From Pleurodeles waltl (taxonomy: Eukaryota; Chordata; Amphibia; Caudata; Salamandridae): a stretch of 64,000 nucleotides of DNA. The stretch spans positions 1,309,827,324-1,309,891,323 of the forward strand of contig NC_090444.1 of the NCBI RefSeq assembly GCF_031143425.1, written 5' to 3'. Below, one piece after another: positions 43,388 through 54,429 of this stretch. The notes beneath the pieces were generated by a model that did not search any database, was not told where the DNA came from, and saw nothing but the letters and a program-made list of their open reading frames with translations. The position numbers were made by a program, and so were the translations under genes. Every line of letters starts with the position of its first letter. Position 1 is the stretch's first letter.

Positions 43388-46114
43388 CTTCCTTTGTGTT
43401 TTTTTGAAAAGTTTTTTTATCACCAACTTTATTACTTTAGATGAAAAGTCACAAAGTGGTGCAAGCACATTATACATGTGCAGCTATTTGCGAAGGTCCC
43501 ATACAGACACATATGTAAGTATGTTGTGATACATTTGTAAAAGGCCAAGGGCCCATTGTAGTCCCGTCTAACCATAGTCTCACACATGACAGAAGCGGTA
43601 CAGTAGCGTTTACCTTCCCCCAGATTCATGCAGTCCCCAAACAATGAGACCAAATTTTTACTGAATTTTGTAGGACAGCCCCTGGCCAGGTAGACTAGTC
43701 ATTCCATTTTGGCACACCAATCCAGTCCCTGCCTCCGTTGTTCTAGGGAGGAAGGAGTGCTCAGCGCCCATTGTGTAGCGATATCTCTTTTAGCAATTTG
43801 CCGTGCTATGCCCAAAAACGTTTTTTGCGCCCATGTGCCATCGACTCCCTCCATCTCCCCCGGAACAACCATCAACAGGGAGGACTCAAGGGTGAGCTCC
43901 AGCACCACAGAGAGCTCCCCTAGGATTTGTGACCAGTAACATGTGATGACGGGGCAGGACCAGGATACATGAAAGAAATCGGCAGGTGTTTGGGCGCATC
44001 TATTGCATTCCGAGTTAGATTGCAACCCTGCTCGGTGGAGCCTTTTAGGGGTTAAGTATGCACCGTGCAGATAATATGTTTATATTAAGCGTAGTCTGGC
44101 ACTTATGGTGAGAGTATGTGGTGCCATTAATGCATCTCTCCAGTCATCGTCTTCCACTGGCCCAATCCATATCTCCCATTGAGAGCGCAAAGCCTGGAGA
44201 GACAAAGCGACATTCAACACTAGGGAACGTTATAATCCAGGGTCCCCCATCATTATCTTGGCTTCAATGGGGTTGAAATCAGGTACAGAAGTGTCCCTGG
44301 GAATATGGAATGCCAGTGCATGTCTCAGTTGTAGAAAGTTGTAAAATTCTGTCTTAGCCAGAGCATAGGTTTGTTGGAGTTTCTGAAAGGACATCATGTG
44401 ATTGCAGTCCTAGACATCACTGACTACAGTAAGGCTGATGGTGTCCCATCTGGAGAATCCTTCTAGGGCCACCACCTCCTGCAGCAGTGTCCCTTGCCAC
44501 AATGGAGTGCACTGGGTTATCCGGTTCAACCATCCTTTAAGTTTTTGGACAGAGAGCCACCCGTTAAAAGACCTGGCATGTAATCTCGGGAACAGTCTTG
44601 GGGATGGGGTTCCCATACAACATACCCATGACATCTGAAAGCCTGATCGTAGAGAGCACTAGGTGGTAGGCCGGGTCACCCCACCCCCCATTAAGCCATT
44701 CATTAATAATCAGTGTTTGCATGGCTAAGTGGTAAAAATACAGATTAGTCATACCTAAGCCACCCTCATAGGTATTACACTGACATACATGCCACGAGAT
44801 GCATCGCCTGCCATTGTGCCAAATAAATGCGCGGGCAACCGCATCCATCTCTCGGAACCAATGGCGGGGGGAGCTGAATGGGGAGATTTTGGAGGATGTA
44901 CAGGAGGCGGGGTAGAACTAGCATCTTGTATAAGGCTATAAGCCCCATTATATTCAGCGGTAATGTTTGTCATCGCCCGAGGTCGGTCTTTACTCTTTTG
45001 ACAATGGGTGTGACGTTTAGGGACCACATCATAGACGGCTCTAGAGCGACTTTGATTCCCAGGTAAGTAAAGCTAAGGCGTTGTATAGGAATATGGGATT
45101 GCCAGTCTATGGTGTTACAGGAGCTCATGAATGGAATCAAGAGAGGTTTCTGATGGTTTAATCGGAGACCAGAGGCCTCTTCAAAGACCCAGAGTAAGTA
45201 CAGGCATCTGGGACCGCTTACCACAGTGCCCGATAAAATACAATAGTACATTGTCAGCGTAAAGAGCAATGTGGTCCTCCTCCCCCCAGTCCACCTCCGC
45301 CCAGGAAGAAAGTCATCTTGACGAATTAGATGTGCTAGTGGTTCTGTGGCAAGAACAAAGGGGGGGGGGGGGAGGACAGCTGACATCTTTGTGCGCGTCC
45401 CTCTACCCACTGGGTAGGTCTCTGACAATACTCTGTTAACGAGAACCCAGGCAGTTGGCTTTTGGGAGAGAAGTTGCACCCTATGATGGAAGGCGTTTCC
45501 CACTCCCATTTTCCAGAGAACTAGGTATAGGTATCCCCCAGTCTACTGAATCAAATACCTTTTCGAAGTCTATTAAAAGCAATGCCAGGGGAGAGGAAAT
45601 GGTCTGTTGGTGTGCCAAAGCAACATGCAGCCCTCCATAGACAGTGCCGAGTCCCCCAGGAGGGTATGAAGCCGCATTGATCAGGATGAACCAAATGGTG
45701 AAAGACTGTTATGAGGCGAGTAGCTAAAATAGTGGCATATATTTTTATGTCTCCATTTATTAAGGAAACTGGCCAGTATGCAGTGCTTGACATGGGAGGG
45801 GGTTAGGATTTTGGGAGTACTACAATTGTGACCTGATCTAGTTCCCTGGGTAAAGTGCCCCTACGCAGTGCCTCATTGTAGAGGTTGTGGAGGTGGGGTA
45901 TCAATATATCATTAAATTTAGAGTACTATTCGGCGGGGTAGCCATCTGGGCCTGGGGTCTTACCTGGCTTCAGAGCCGTAATAGCCTTTCCAATCTCCTT
46001 GGCTGATATGGGCTCATTCAGAGTTTGACTGACCACTGTCAGGAGGCGAGGCAGGGAGATCTCATGTAAGAGTGGGGCGTCCCGTTCAATGGTCGGTCTA
46101 GGGACAGGTGTATA

Positions 46115-47675
46115 CAGGGAGTGCAGAATTATTAGGCAAGTTGTATTTTTGAGGATTAATTTTATTATTGAACAACAACCATGTTCTCAATGAACCCAAA
46201 AAACTCATTAATATCAAAGCTGAAATTTTTGGAAGTAGTTTTTAGTTTGTTTTTAGTTTTAGCTATGTTAGGGGGATATCTGTGTGTGCAGGTGACTATT
46301 ACTGTGCATAATTATTAGGCAACTTAACAAAAAAATATATATACCCATTTCAATTATTTATTATTACCAGTGAAACCAATATAACATCTCAACATTCACA
46401 AATATACATTTCTGACATTCAAAAACAAAACAAAAACAAATCAGTGACCAATATAGCCACCTTTCTTTGCAAGGACACTCAAAAGCCTGCCATCCATGGA
46501 TTCTGTCAGTGTTTTGATCTGTTCACCATCAACATTGCGTGCAGCAGCAACCACAGCCTCCCAGACACTGTTCAGAGAGGTGTACTGTTTTCCCTCCTTG
46601 TAAATCTCACATTTGATGATGGACCACAGGTTCTCAATGGGGTTCAGATCAGGTGAACAAGGAGGCCATGTCATTAGATTTCCTTCTTTTATACCCTTTC
46701 TTGCCAGCCACGCTGTGTAGTACTTGGACGCGTGTGATGGAGCATTGTCCTGCATGAAAATCATGTTTTTCTTGAAGGATGCAGACTTCTTCCTGTACCA
46801 CTGCTTGAAGAAGGTGTCTTCCAGGAACTGGCAGTAGGACTGGGAGTTGAGCTTGACTCCATCCTCAACCCGAAAAGGCCCCACAAGCTCATCTTTGATG
46901 ATACCAGCCCAAACCAGTACTCCACCTCCACCTTGCTGGCGTCTGAGTCGGACTGGAGCTCTCTGCCCTTTACCAATCCAGCCACGGGCCCATCCATCTG
47001 GCCCATCAAGACTCACTCTCATTTCATCCGTCCATAAAACCTTAGGAAAATCAGTCTTGAGATATTTCTTGGCCCAGTCTTGACGTTTCAGCTTGTGTGT
47101 CTTGTTCAGTGGTGGTCGTCTTTCAGCCTTTTTTACCTTGGCCATGTCTCTGAGTATTGCACACCTTGTGCTTTTGGGCACTCCAGTGATGTTGCAGCTC
47201 TGAAATATGGCCAAACTGGTGGCAAGTGGCATCGTGGCAGCTGCACGCTTGACTTTTCTCAGTTCATGGGCAGTTAATTTGCGCCTTGGTTTTTCCACAC
47301 GCTTCTTGCGACCCTGTTGACTATTTTGAATGAAACGCTTGATTGTTCGATGATCACGCTTCAGAAGCTTTGCAATTTTAAGAGTGCTGCATCCCTCTGC
47401 AAGATATCTCACTATTTTTGACTTTTCTGAGCCTGTCAAGTACTTCTTTTGACCCATTTTGCCAAAGGAAAGGAAGTTGCCTAATAATTATGCACACCTG
47501 ATATAGGGTGTTGATGTCATTAGACCACACCCCTTCTCATTACAGAGATGCACATCACCTAATATGCTTAATTGGTAGTAGGCTTTCGAGCCTATACAGC
47601 TTGGAGTAAGACAACATGCATAAAGAGGATGATGTGGTCAAAATACTCATTTGCCTAATAATTCTGCACTCCCTG
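46115..47675 (-). mobile_element. Tc1/mariner element, 1.56 kb, apparently complete
   Basis: Both ends read CAGGGAGTGCAGAATTATTA inwards, flanked by TA (46,113-46,114 and 47,676-47,677). A second copy of the core (GCATAATTATTAGGCAA) lies inside each end, near 46,304-46,321 on the left and 47,478-47,495 on the right, an IR/DR layout like that of Sleeping Beauty-type elements. It holds one intact gene and interrupts the L1 ORF2. Confidence 0.95.
46441..47457 (-). CDS. Tc1/mariner transposase, DD37E, intact 338 aa
   Basis: ATG at 47,457 and stop at 46,441, no interruption. The N-terminus has a helix-turn-helix (EKSKIVRYLAEGCSTLKIAK, residues 11-30), then a basic GRKKRVEKPRRK stretch (49-60) likely to act as a nuclear signal, and a second DNA-binding region. 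The catalytic residues are D144 (LWTDEMRVSLDG), D237 (MQDNAPSHAS) and E275 (PDLNPIENLWS), with 37 residues between the last two. That gives DD37E rather than the DD34E of classical Tc1. The glycine-rich box (QQGGGGVLVWAG) is present. The protein would cut the element at its inverted repeats and insert it at TA. Length is normal for the superfamily (about 340 aa). Confidence 0.96.
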   Translation of the reverse strand: MGQKKYLTGSEKSKIVRYLAEGCSTLKIAKLLKRDHRTIKRFIQNSQQGRKKRVEKPRRKLTAHELRKVKRAAATMPLATSLAIFQSCNITGVPKSTRCAILRDMAKVKKAERRPPLNKTHKLKRQDWAKKYLKTDFPKVLWTDEMRVSLDGPDGWARGWIGKGQRAPVRLRRQQGGGGVLVWAGIIKDELVGPFRVEDGVKLNSQSYCQFLEDTFFKQWYRKKSASFKKNMIFMQDNAPSHASKYYTAWLARKGIKEGNLMTWPPCSPDLNPIENLWSIIKCEIYKEGKQYTSLNSVWEAVVAAARNVDGEQIKTLTESMDGRLLSVLAKKGGYIGH

Positions 47676-49315
47676 TATAGGGCAGCGTAATATTGGGCAA
47701 AAGTGGAATCAATACCCCTTGGAGTGGTATGAATTGTCCCGTCTGCATCCTTCACTTCAGGGATCACTCGCCCCGTCAATGGTCCATGGGCCAGCTGGTA
47801 CAATAGTTTGCTATTTTTATCTCCCCAGCCATATATGCGAGTCTCAGATGTGCGCCTAAGCAGCTACGCCTCTTCAAGGGAGAGGGTCTTGAGTTCCTCT
47901 CACACTAGCCCTAGGACCCGCTCACCGCCCTCCCACCTCCCCCATCCAGCTCTTGTTCTAACAGCATTGCCCGGGCCTCAAGACGTGTCATGTGTGTTTG
48001 CTCCTCTTTTTATTTACGGCACAGGAGAGCTTTAGCATGACCCCGGATAGCCACCTTGCCCACCCCCATAGCGTTATATTGGACTTGACACTGCCCGCAT
48101 TTTCCCGAAAGTAGTGTTTTATTTCAACACGGAGAGCAGCAGAATAGGCTGCATCCTGCAGAACCCAGGCACTGAGGTGCCACATTGGCCTCTGAGTGGA
48201 GTCCAGGGAGCCAGTAGTTAGGAGTAGTGGGGCATGGTCAGAAATGCCCTGCGCAAGTATCTGTGCTTGGGTGAGCAAAGGGAGATCAATGGCCAGCATG
48301 AGGACCATATCTATGCGCGCATGTGTGTGATAGGCCGCCAAGGTATGAGTGTATTGCCGGGAGCGAGGGTGCCAGGTGCACCACATGTCACTCAAACCCA
48401 GACTCAATAGCCATTTATTAAGAAGAGGGGACTTCCTGTGACAGATTTGCAAGGGATGGCCTGTGATATCTAGATCTATTTCAATGATGGCATTCATGTT
48501 TCCCTCTATGATGGTGGGACCCGAAGGCTCTGGACAATTATATCTGTTAGTGTAGTGAAGAATTATTTGAGTGCTGTAGGAGGGGCATATACACTAAGAA
48601 GGTTTATGGGACGCCCTCCTATCTTGCCCGCCAGGGCAATAAACCTCCCATGACGGACAGGCACTGCAGTCATGTAACTGCGGTGTAGGAATATCGCGAC
48701 TTCCCTAGTTCCACGTACAAAGCCCGCATGGTAAACCCGATCATAGCCGTATTGGGCAAGAAACGGGCAAGAAGTCCCCATTAGATGTGTTTCCTGAAAT
48801 CCATGATGGAGGGACGAAAACGTTGTGTCATAGGACAGCAGCCTTTTTTACTTTATCGAGGAGTCTGATGACATTCCACGATATTATGGTACATGGGGCC
48901 ATGGGACTTGGGAAGGTAAGAGTGGAGCCCAGGACAACCCCCGGATGAAGGGCCCCAGAAGCCCAGTGAAGGAACCTATGATGCGAGTATGAGCTTGCGC
49001 ATGGGTCCTGTCTGTGTGTAAGTGTTTGGTACCACATGACATCAACATTATAAACAAAAGATAATAACAATAGTCAGATAATAATAAGTTCAGGCATACA
49101 TTACCCAACAGCCTCCCTCCCCACACTTCCCTCCCCAACGGGAGAAGCATCTGTCACCCTTTATTAACTTTATTAATATGTCTAAAGTAACTCAGAAGAA
49201 AGTCAAAAGACTTAGATGGTATGGAGTGGTGGATCCCTCCAGGAAGTAGAATCTTTATGGCTGTTTTGTCTGCTGACCCCAGAAGCCACTACCTCATGGC
49301 CCCAAATCAGTCAAA

Positions 49316-50098
49316 TTAGTGTTTTTTTACCCAGTCTCTCCCCTTTGGGAGGGGAGGTCTGAGCTGGCCGGATCGGACTTCAAGGCGTGCCAGTATGATG
49401 TGGTGTCGATGGGCCAGGAGAGCCGAGGCTGGATGATCTTGAAAGTTGTGGAGTTTTTCACCTCCCGCTGCGGGATCGGGTGTGGGAACACTTGGCCCGG
49501 GTACATAACCCCCCCTTTCGATCACCCCAGGGCCGCAAGCTGAGGGCCAGCCGGAAGAACTTGCCGCTACCGGATATGGTTTCACTGTAAGTGCTCTATG
49601 TGCTTGCTCAACAGTGAATCATGAGGACAATTTGTCGGAGGGCATCCTTGTCTTGAGCCATGTCTCAAGGAAATCACCAGTCCGGGAGCCCTCGGCTCTC
49701 TCCGGAAAGCTAATGAAGCACAAATGATTACATCTCGATCGATTTTCAGCATCTTCTGCTCATCGCTGCAGTTCATGAGTGTGGGTGAGTAAGTAATTCA
49801 CTTTAATCTTTAACTCTCAAACCTCATCTTCAACTGAGGAGACACGATCTTCTGTTTCAGTAATGTGTTTTGGCATTTTTAAGTTCCTGTCGTAGCAAAG
49901 CCATGTCGACTCTCACTTCCCCAATTTTATGTTTAACTGCTATCTGCGAAGACTGGATAGCCTGTAGGATCGTAGCAGTGTCTCCTGTGGTAGAGGCCTC
50001 GTCTTCCGCGCTCTCTCCGCCCTTGGCCCGGCTGGGGTGGTATATTTGTCTATGTGGGCCTGAGAAGACGAAGGCAGCACCCAATTCTCCTTCCCCAT
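49316..50098 (-). pseudogene. L1 ORF1 (RNA-binding coiled-coil protein), frameshifted
   Basis: ATG at 50,098 (MGKENW). After a shift the frame reads TILQAIQSSQIAVKHKIGEVRVDMALLRQEL, a coiled-coil segment typical of L1 ORF1 proteins of fish and amphibians. Further pieces follow at 49,776-49,582 (RRENRAR-like region) and 49,585-49,316. ORF1 proteins coat LINE RNA. Several frame breaks; ORF2 begins about 0.4 kb downstream. Confidence 0.6.
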
Positions 50099-51465
50099 GA
50101 TCAGGATCATCCGGGCATGGGATTGTGCTCAATGGCAAGCTCAAAGACGACTGGGGAGGTGCAGAGTCCCCAGGAGTATATTTGCTTTCACTGCCTCCAG
50201 CTGTTTCTGCTGTCCTCCCCGGATTCCCACACCATGGTACCGCTTACGGGGGCCCCCGGGCTCTAGAAAGGGGCAGGATCAAGGCCCCTGGGGTCAACCA
50301 AGTGCTGCACTGTACCCCTCAATGGTCTCCGAAATGCCGTCACAGCGAGCCTGGCTTGAGACTATGAAGGAGGAGGGAAAAAGGGGAGGAGCAGTCCAAG
50401 TACTCACTTGCCCGCGACCCACAGCATGTCCCCTCTAGCAGAGTGGTTCAATAATACAGTGCCTCCAGAAGACCCTGGGCACTCCTGTTGCATGCTTCAT
50501 GGCCTCTTCCATTCAAGAGATGGGGATTCAACTCCCAATGCCGAACCATTCAGCCGCAACGCAATGAAGGGGGTCCTTTGTTGTCCCAGGCGACCAGGAA
50601 GGTGCAGCAGGTCCGGTTCTGCACCACATGGCCTCGGGACTAGGGTGTGCCCGGTGTGTCTCCTCACCCCACCAGGGCCTGCAGCCACATCCCTCCCTCC
50701 TCGGTGGGTGCGCACACTGCCCACGAAGGCCGACTGTATGCCTTCACCTCACGGCTCTTCGTATCACCAGGGAGGGGGAGGGGAGGTAGGGTGCAGCCAA
50801 TTTGCACTTACTAGCCTGTAAGTCCCCCAGCTCGTCCTCTCCAGCGGCGTGGTCCAGCTGCACAATGTCTCTGGCCAACCACCGGCACCTCGGTCTCATG
50901 TGCTCCGGCCTGCTCCCTCTGCCACGTGGGACCGCAACCCCCAAGGCAGAGTCGCCAGCGGGAGTCAATGCAATTTCAGGGTGGCAAGAGAGGCCCCCCC
51001 ACCGCCGCTGCAGTCCTCAGGCGGCCTGGAAGGAGCATGCGGCCAGGCCTTCCGCCACGCAGCCCCGGGGCCGGAACACACCCAGTGCCTCGCCATACTC
51101 CACTGGGACCTGCTCCCTCAGTCCCTCATCCCCAGGGGACCTGCAATGCTCACGGAGGCCCTGACCAACCCCCAAAGCCTCTGGCGCACGGGGACCGCTG
51201 GCCTCTGTTAAGCACCAAGAGCGAAGGGCAGCCCTCCAGCTGTCGACTCAGCAGGCCGCCAGCCACTCCAACATGCCCGCGTCTTCTCGGTCACCTTGAC
51301 CGGACCCCCAATTCACCCAGATGCAGCCAGGAGGTCACAGCATAGGTGGGTCACTGTTTTTGGGGCCCAGCAGGCAGTCAGACAGCGTAGTTTGTGGCAG
51401 ATGACGGAGAGGTCCGGAGCACTCTTAGAGTGCAACTGCCATCTTGACGCCCCAAGCAATGCCCC
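50099..51465 (-). promoter_or_regulatory. L1 5' untranslated region
   Basis: GC-rich, about 1.4 kb, with no coding pattern; it begins at the LINE 5' end and lies upstream of ORF1. L1 5' UTRs normally contain the internal promoter. Long open frames on the plus strand here look like GC-driven by-products. Confidence 0.55.
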
Positions 51466-51489
51466 CTTCCTTTGTTTTTTAGCCCCCCT

Positions 51490-51770
51490 GCAGCTGACGT
51501 CAATGTCCACACTCTGTACACAGGGTATGGCCCAAATACACAGCACCAATCTTCAATGTAGTCCCACCTGGCATTCAGGGTCAGTGACTTCAATCCACAC
51601 ATGGGCTATGGCTGGATCGACTTGGCAGCAATCTTCATAGCAGCCTCACCTGGCATACGGGGTTGCTGACTTCAACTCTGCACACAAGCGATGACCCAGT
51701 CGGTGCAGCAAAGTTCATGGTGACCTTCCGCAGGCATACTGGGGTCACTGACTTTCCCCTGCTCATATGG
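51490..51770. repeat. Degenerate tandem repeat, unit about 82 bp
   Basis: About three and a half units carry the pattern TCACCTGGCAT...GGGGTCACTGACTTCAA...CACAC, repeating near 51,490, 51,570, 51,652 and 51,733. No coding role. Confidence 0.6.
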
Positions 51771-52991
51771 AAAGATCTGATTTGTGCACCTCTCTACAGG
51801 GATCCATTTGCCAGGATCACCCACCACTGGACTTAACTCCCTCCAAAGCTCTCCTCTACCTCACAGGATACACTGGTCTTGGCAAGCAGGCAGGCATTGG
51901 TGCTCTAGGCTCCAGGGGCAAGTGGTCCTGGATTCCCTGGGTAATGTCCCCTCACCCAGCAGGGAGACTGACATGCCTTGGCCCCAGTCCTGGTCACAGG
52001 GAGAAGTCTTGAAGAGCTTCTCCTCTGCACAGCCTGACTGGCTGCTTGACAGCTGACAATTGTAGGGGCCTCGGGCTCCCATTATTATAGTCCATTTCAA
52101 GGCACCAAATGAGATTTAGAGTCTGAGTCTGATAGGCCCACAACACAGCCATGAGTGACTAGATGTTCACACTTGGATGTCAGCCACAGTGATATGTGTA
52201 TCAAAAGGTAACACCAGGGTCTCAGCCATATCCTCCTTCCCAATGACCTCTCTGAATCAAAAAGCACCCTTTGAAGTTTACAAAAGAGTCTGACTCTACC
52301 TTCCTCCAGGGTGTCCCATCCAGCTCACAGGAATGATTCCTCTACCTCCTGACTTTCCTCCAGTTGACTCAGTAACTCCCAAAACAGAACCCAGAATCAT
52401 CCATGTATTGCACCTTTCACCGGCACACGTACACTCAGCACATCTATAACACACACGCACTACACAATGCTACACACTAAATAGATGAAGGCCAAGAGTG
52501 AGTTAAGCACATAGCAACAGAGCTTTAAATAAGTAAGTCTGTAGGCCTCACTCCAGGGATACAGGTAAAAAGACAAATTTACTCCTACTGATCAATAGAC
52601 GGTATGGTGCCACCACTGCGCTCGTGCTGCTTAACTCCTGGCCGAGGCAGCAGCCTTTCATCATTATTAGTGTAGCACTTTGGGCACCCTGCCCTGTCCA
52701 AAGAGAACACAATCCATAAGATAGGCCTATGTCATGGCACACACACATGATCCGTGTTTGCCCAAGACAAGGAAAATCAAAATCAGGGATCCAGGCATCA
52801 TTTCAGTAGTGGCACTCGGGACAGAACATTCCCTCATATGGTGATAAATGTGCACCCCTGCCCTAAGACACCCCTGACAGTTCAGAACACCCTAAACCAT
52901 CTTCTAACCTGGAGAGGTTGAGTGGTCAGATTTGTAAAACCAGCTGGAAATTTCATCAGCATTCCTGTGGCTCAAACCGGTTCCATACAAA
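51771..52991. other. No gene recognised
   Basis: Mixed composition without a recognisable gene or repeat boundary. It ends at the left terminus of Harbinger H3. Confidence 0.45.
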
Positions 52992-53326
52992 GGGCCTGAT
53001 TTATATATTGGCGGTAACAGTCCAGCAGTCGATTTACCATTGGATTTCTCATCCGTTGACTTGGCTGTCTGCCAGCCGTATTTAGATGTTGGTGAACCCA
53101 TAGAGAAAAGTCCACTGGTGAACTGTTGTCACTGTCATGAATCACCGCCCAAGTTAGGCAAAAGGGCTGGTGGCAGGACTCCAGCACCTTTTACTGTCAA
53201 GCCAATCATGACATGCATTTCCGCCAACCTAACTGTGGCGACCAAGCTGCCACACCTGAGTAGGCAAATTGGGAGGGATATAAACACAAACTTACCTTTT
53301 TTCTAATTTTCTCATTTCCTGATACC

Positions 53327-53409
53327 ATGAATCCAATCCTACAAGTCCTGCCGTTGCTTCTGCTCCTGGACCAAGATGAAAATCAACCCCATCATCATTG
53401 GAACAAAAG
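53327..53409 (+). CDS. Predicted first coding exon of the H3 transposase
   Basis: ATG at 53,327 to a GTAAGT donor at 53,410 gives 83 nt without a stop (MNPILQVLPLLLLLDQ, then a His/Asn-rich end). It matches the 83-nt exon of H2 (11,037-11,119) in length, position and pattern. Joining to the acceptor at 58,798 restores the transposase frame into MSPGISRKR. The predicted intron is about 5.4 kb and contains antisense gene A. Confidence 0.6.
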
Positions 53410-54429
53410 GTAAGTCAGTGTTTTACCTGTCATTTTTGGAACTGTAGCTGTACATTAGCACTGGACTCGAGCATGTGTAAGAAGTACATGCAATCAATAC
53501 TACAGTGATGTGCACTGCATATGTTTGTAATGTCGTACTTAGAATTTTTTTTTTTTAAACACACCTAGAGATATTAGTAACACCCACCAATCTGGTACTA
53601 ACTGCCTTCATGGTAATGGCCACCTACAAAAAAAATGACACAGCAGTCACATACAGAAATGTGTTCATAAAAGTGTGTGTGATAATTTTCCCTAAATTAC
53701 GATATCATATACATAAACAGTATACCCAATAGGAACTACTCAAATATATGATAATGTAGCAATTTCACTACAAAATGCTACCAGTGGGTGTACACAGAAT
53801 GTACAATCTTACCTCTAAACTGCAAATATATCAGTGATGTATGAAGGTCACATGTCCCCTTGGTTTGTGCATTTAATGACAAACATTTGATGTCATTTAA
53901 CTGTAAAGTGTCAGGTACGCTGTGTAATGCATATGTGCATACCATTGGCACATCATGTCAAAATAATGACACATGCATTCTCCAGTCACAATAACAGGAA
54001 AAACATATACATTTGGTGTAAGTGTCCAGTAACATGATGAATGCTTGCACAAAACTTAACATGTCCATCACAAATGTACGTTAATGTATGCATTTTAAAA
54101 AATATTTAACATTAACAACCTGTGCTTGTTGCTGCCACAAATGAGAGTAAGTACATGGCACACACATTAGCAGAAATAACATCATCAGCAACCAGTTAGT
54201 AACAATCCAAAAATAAGGCCAGGACAAAGGTATTCTCAAATCAAATAATTTTTGATTAGTATGAGATAACTCTTTTATAGTTTCTGTAAGATTCACTCTA
54301 AAAAACAATCACATCAAAGGCAGTAGGCTAGAAAGTTCAAAGTCTGGGTTGCATGCCCATAACGTGCCTCCTATTTACATTGCCAAAATAAACCTCCTCT
54401 AGAAGGGTCATCTATGGGGCAGACAGCAG
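53410..54429. other. Start of H3 intron 1, no gene
   Basis: AT-rich, low structure; no gene or repeat seen. Confidence 0.4.

Larger units (their letters stand above)
43699..48902 (-). pseudogene. L1 ORF2: endonuclease, reverse transcriptase, cysteine-rich end
   Basis: The probable start is the ATG at 48,902, followed by TIISWNV, an APE-type endonuclease opening. ISDHAPLLL near 48,230 keeps the SDH motif. Reverse transcriptase follows with RPVSL-like YWPVSLINGDIKI (45,770), HPDQCGFI, a GTR...PLSP-like segment near 45,400 and an active site reading LYADNVLLY near 45,260; the usual YADD has D to N. The C-terminal C-x2-C...H...C motif is near 44,000 and the end is at 43,699. Several frameshifts and the Tc1 insertion (46,115-47,675) make it non-functional. 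Confidence 0.82.
43398..51465 (-). mobile_element. Full-length L1-type LINE, interrupted by a Tc1/mariner element
   Basis: On the minus strand it starts GGGGGCATTGCTTGGGGCG (51,465), followed by CAAGATGGC, a common L1 5' motif. It ends at 43,398 in an A-rich tail after an AATAAA. ACAAAGGAAG (minus strand) flanks both ends (51,475-51,466 and 43,397-43,388), a 10-bp target duplication. Without the Tc1 insert the LINE is about 6.5 kb, a full-length size. It contains a 5' UTR, ORF1 and ORF2, both with frame damage. Confidence 0.87.

Noticed and set aside
50097..51345. Several plus-strand frames of more than 110 aa
   Set aside because: They lie in the GC-rich 5' UTR of the minus-strand L1, have no homology that I recognise and overlap in different frames.
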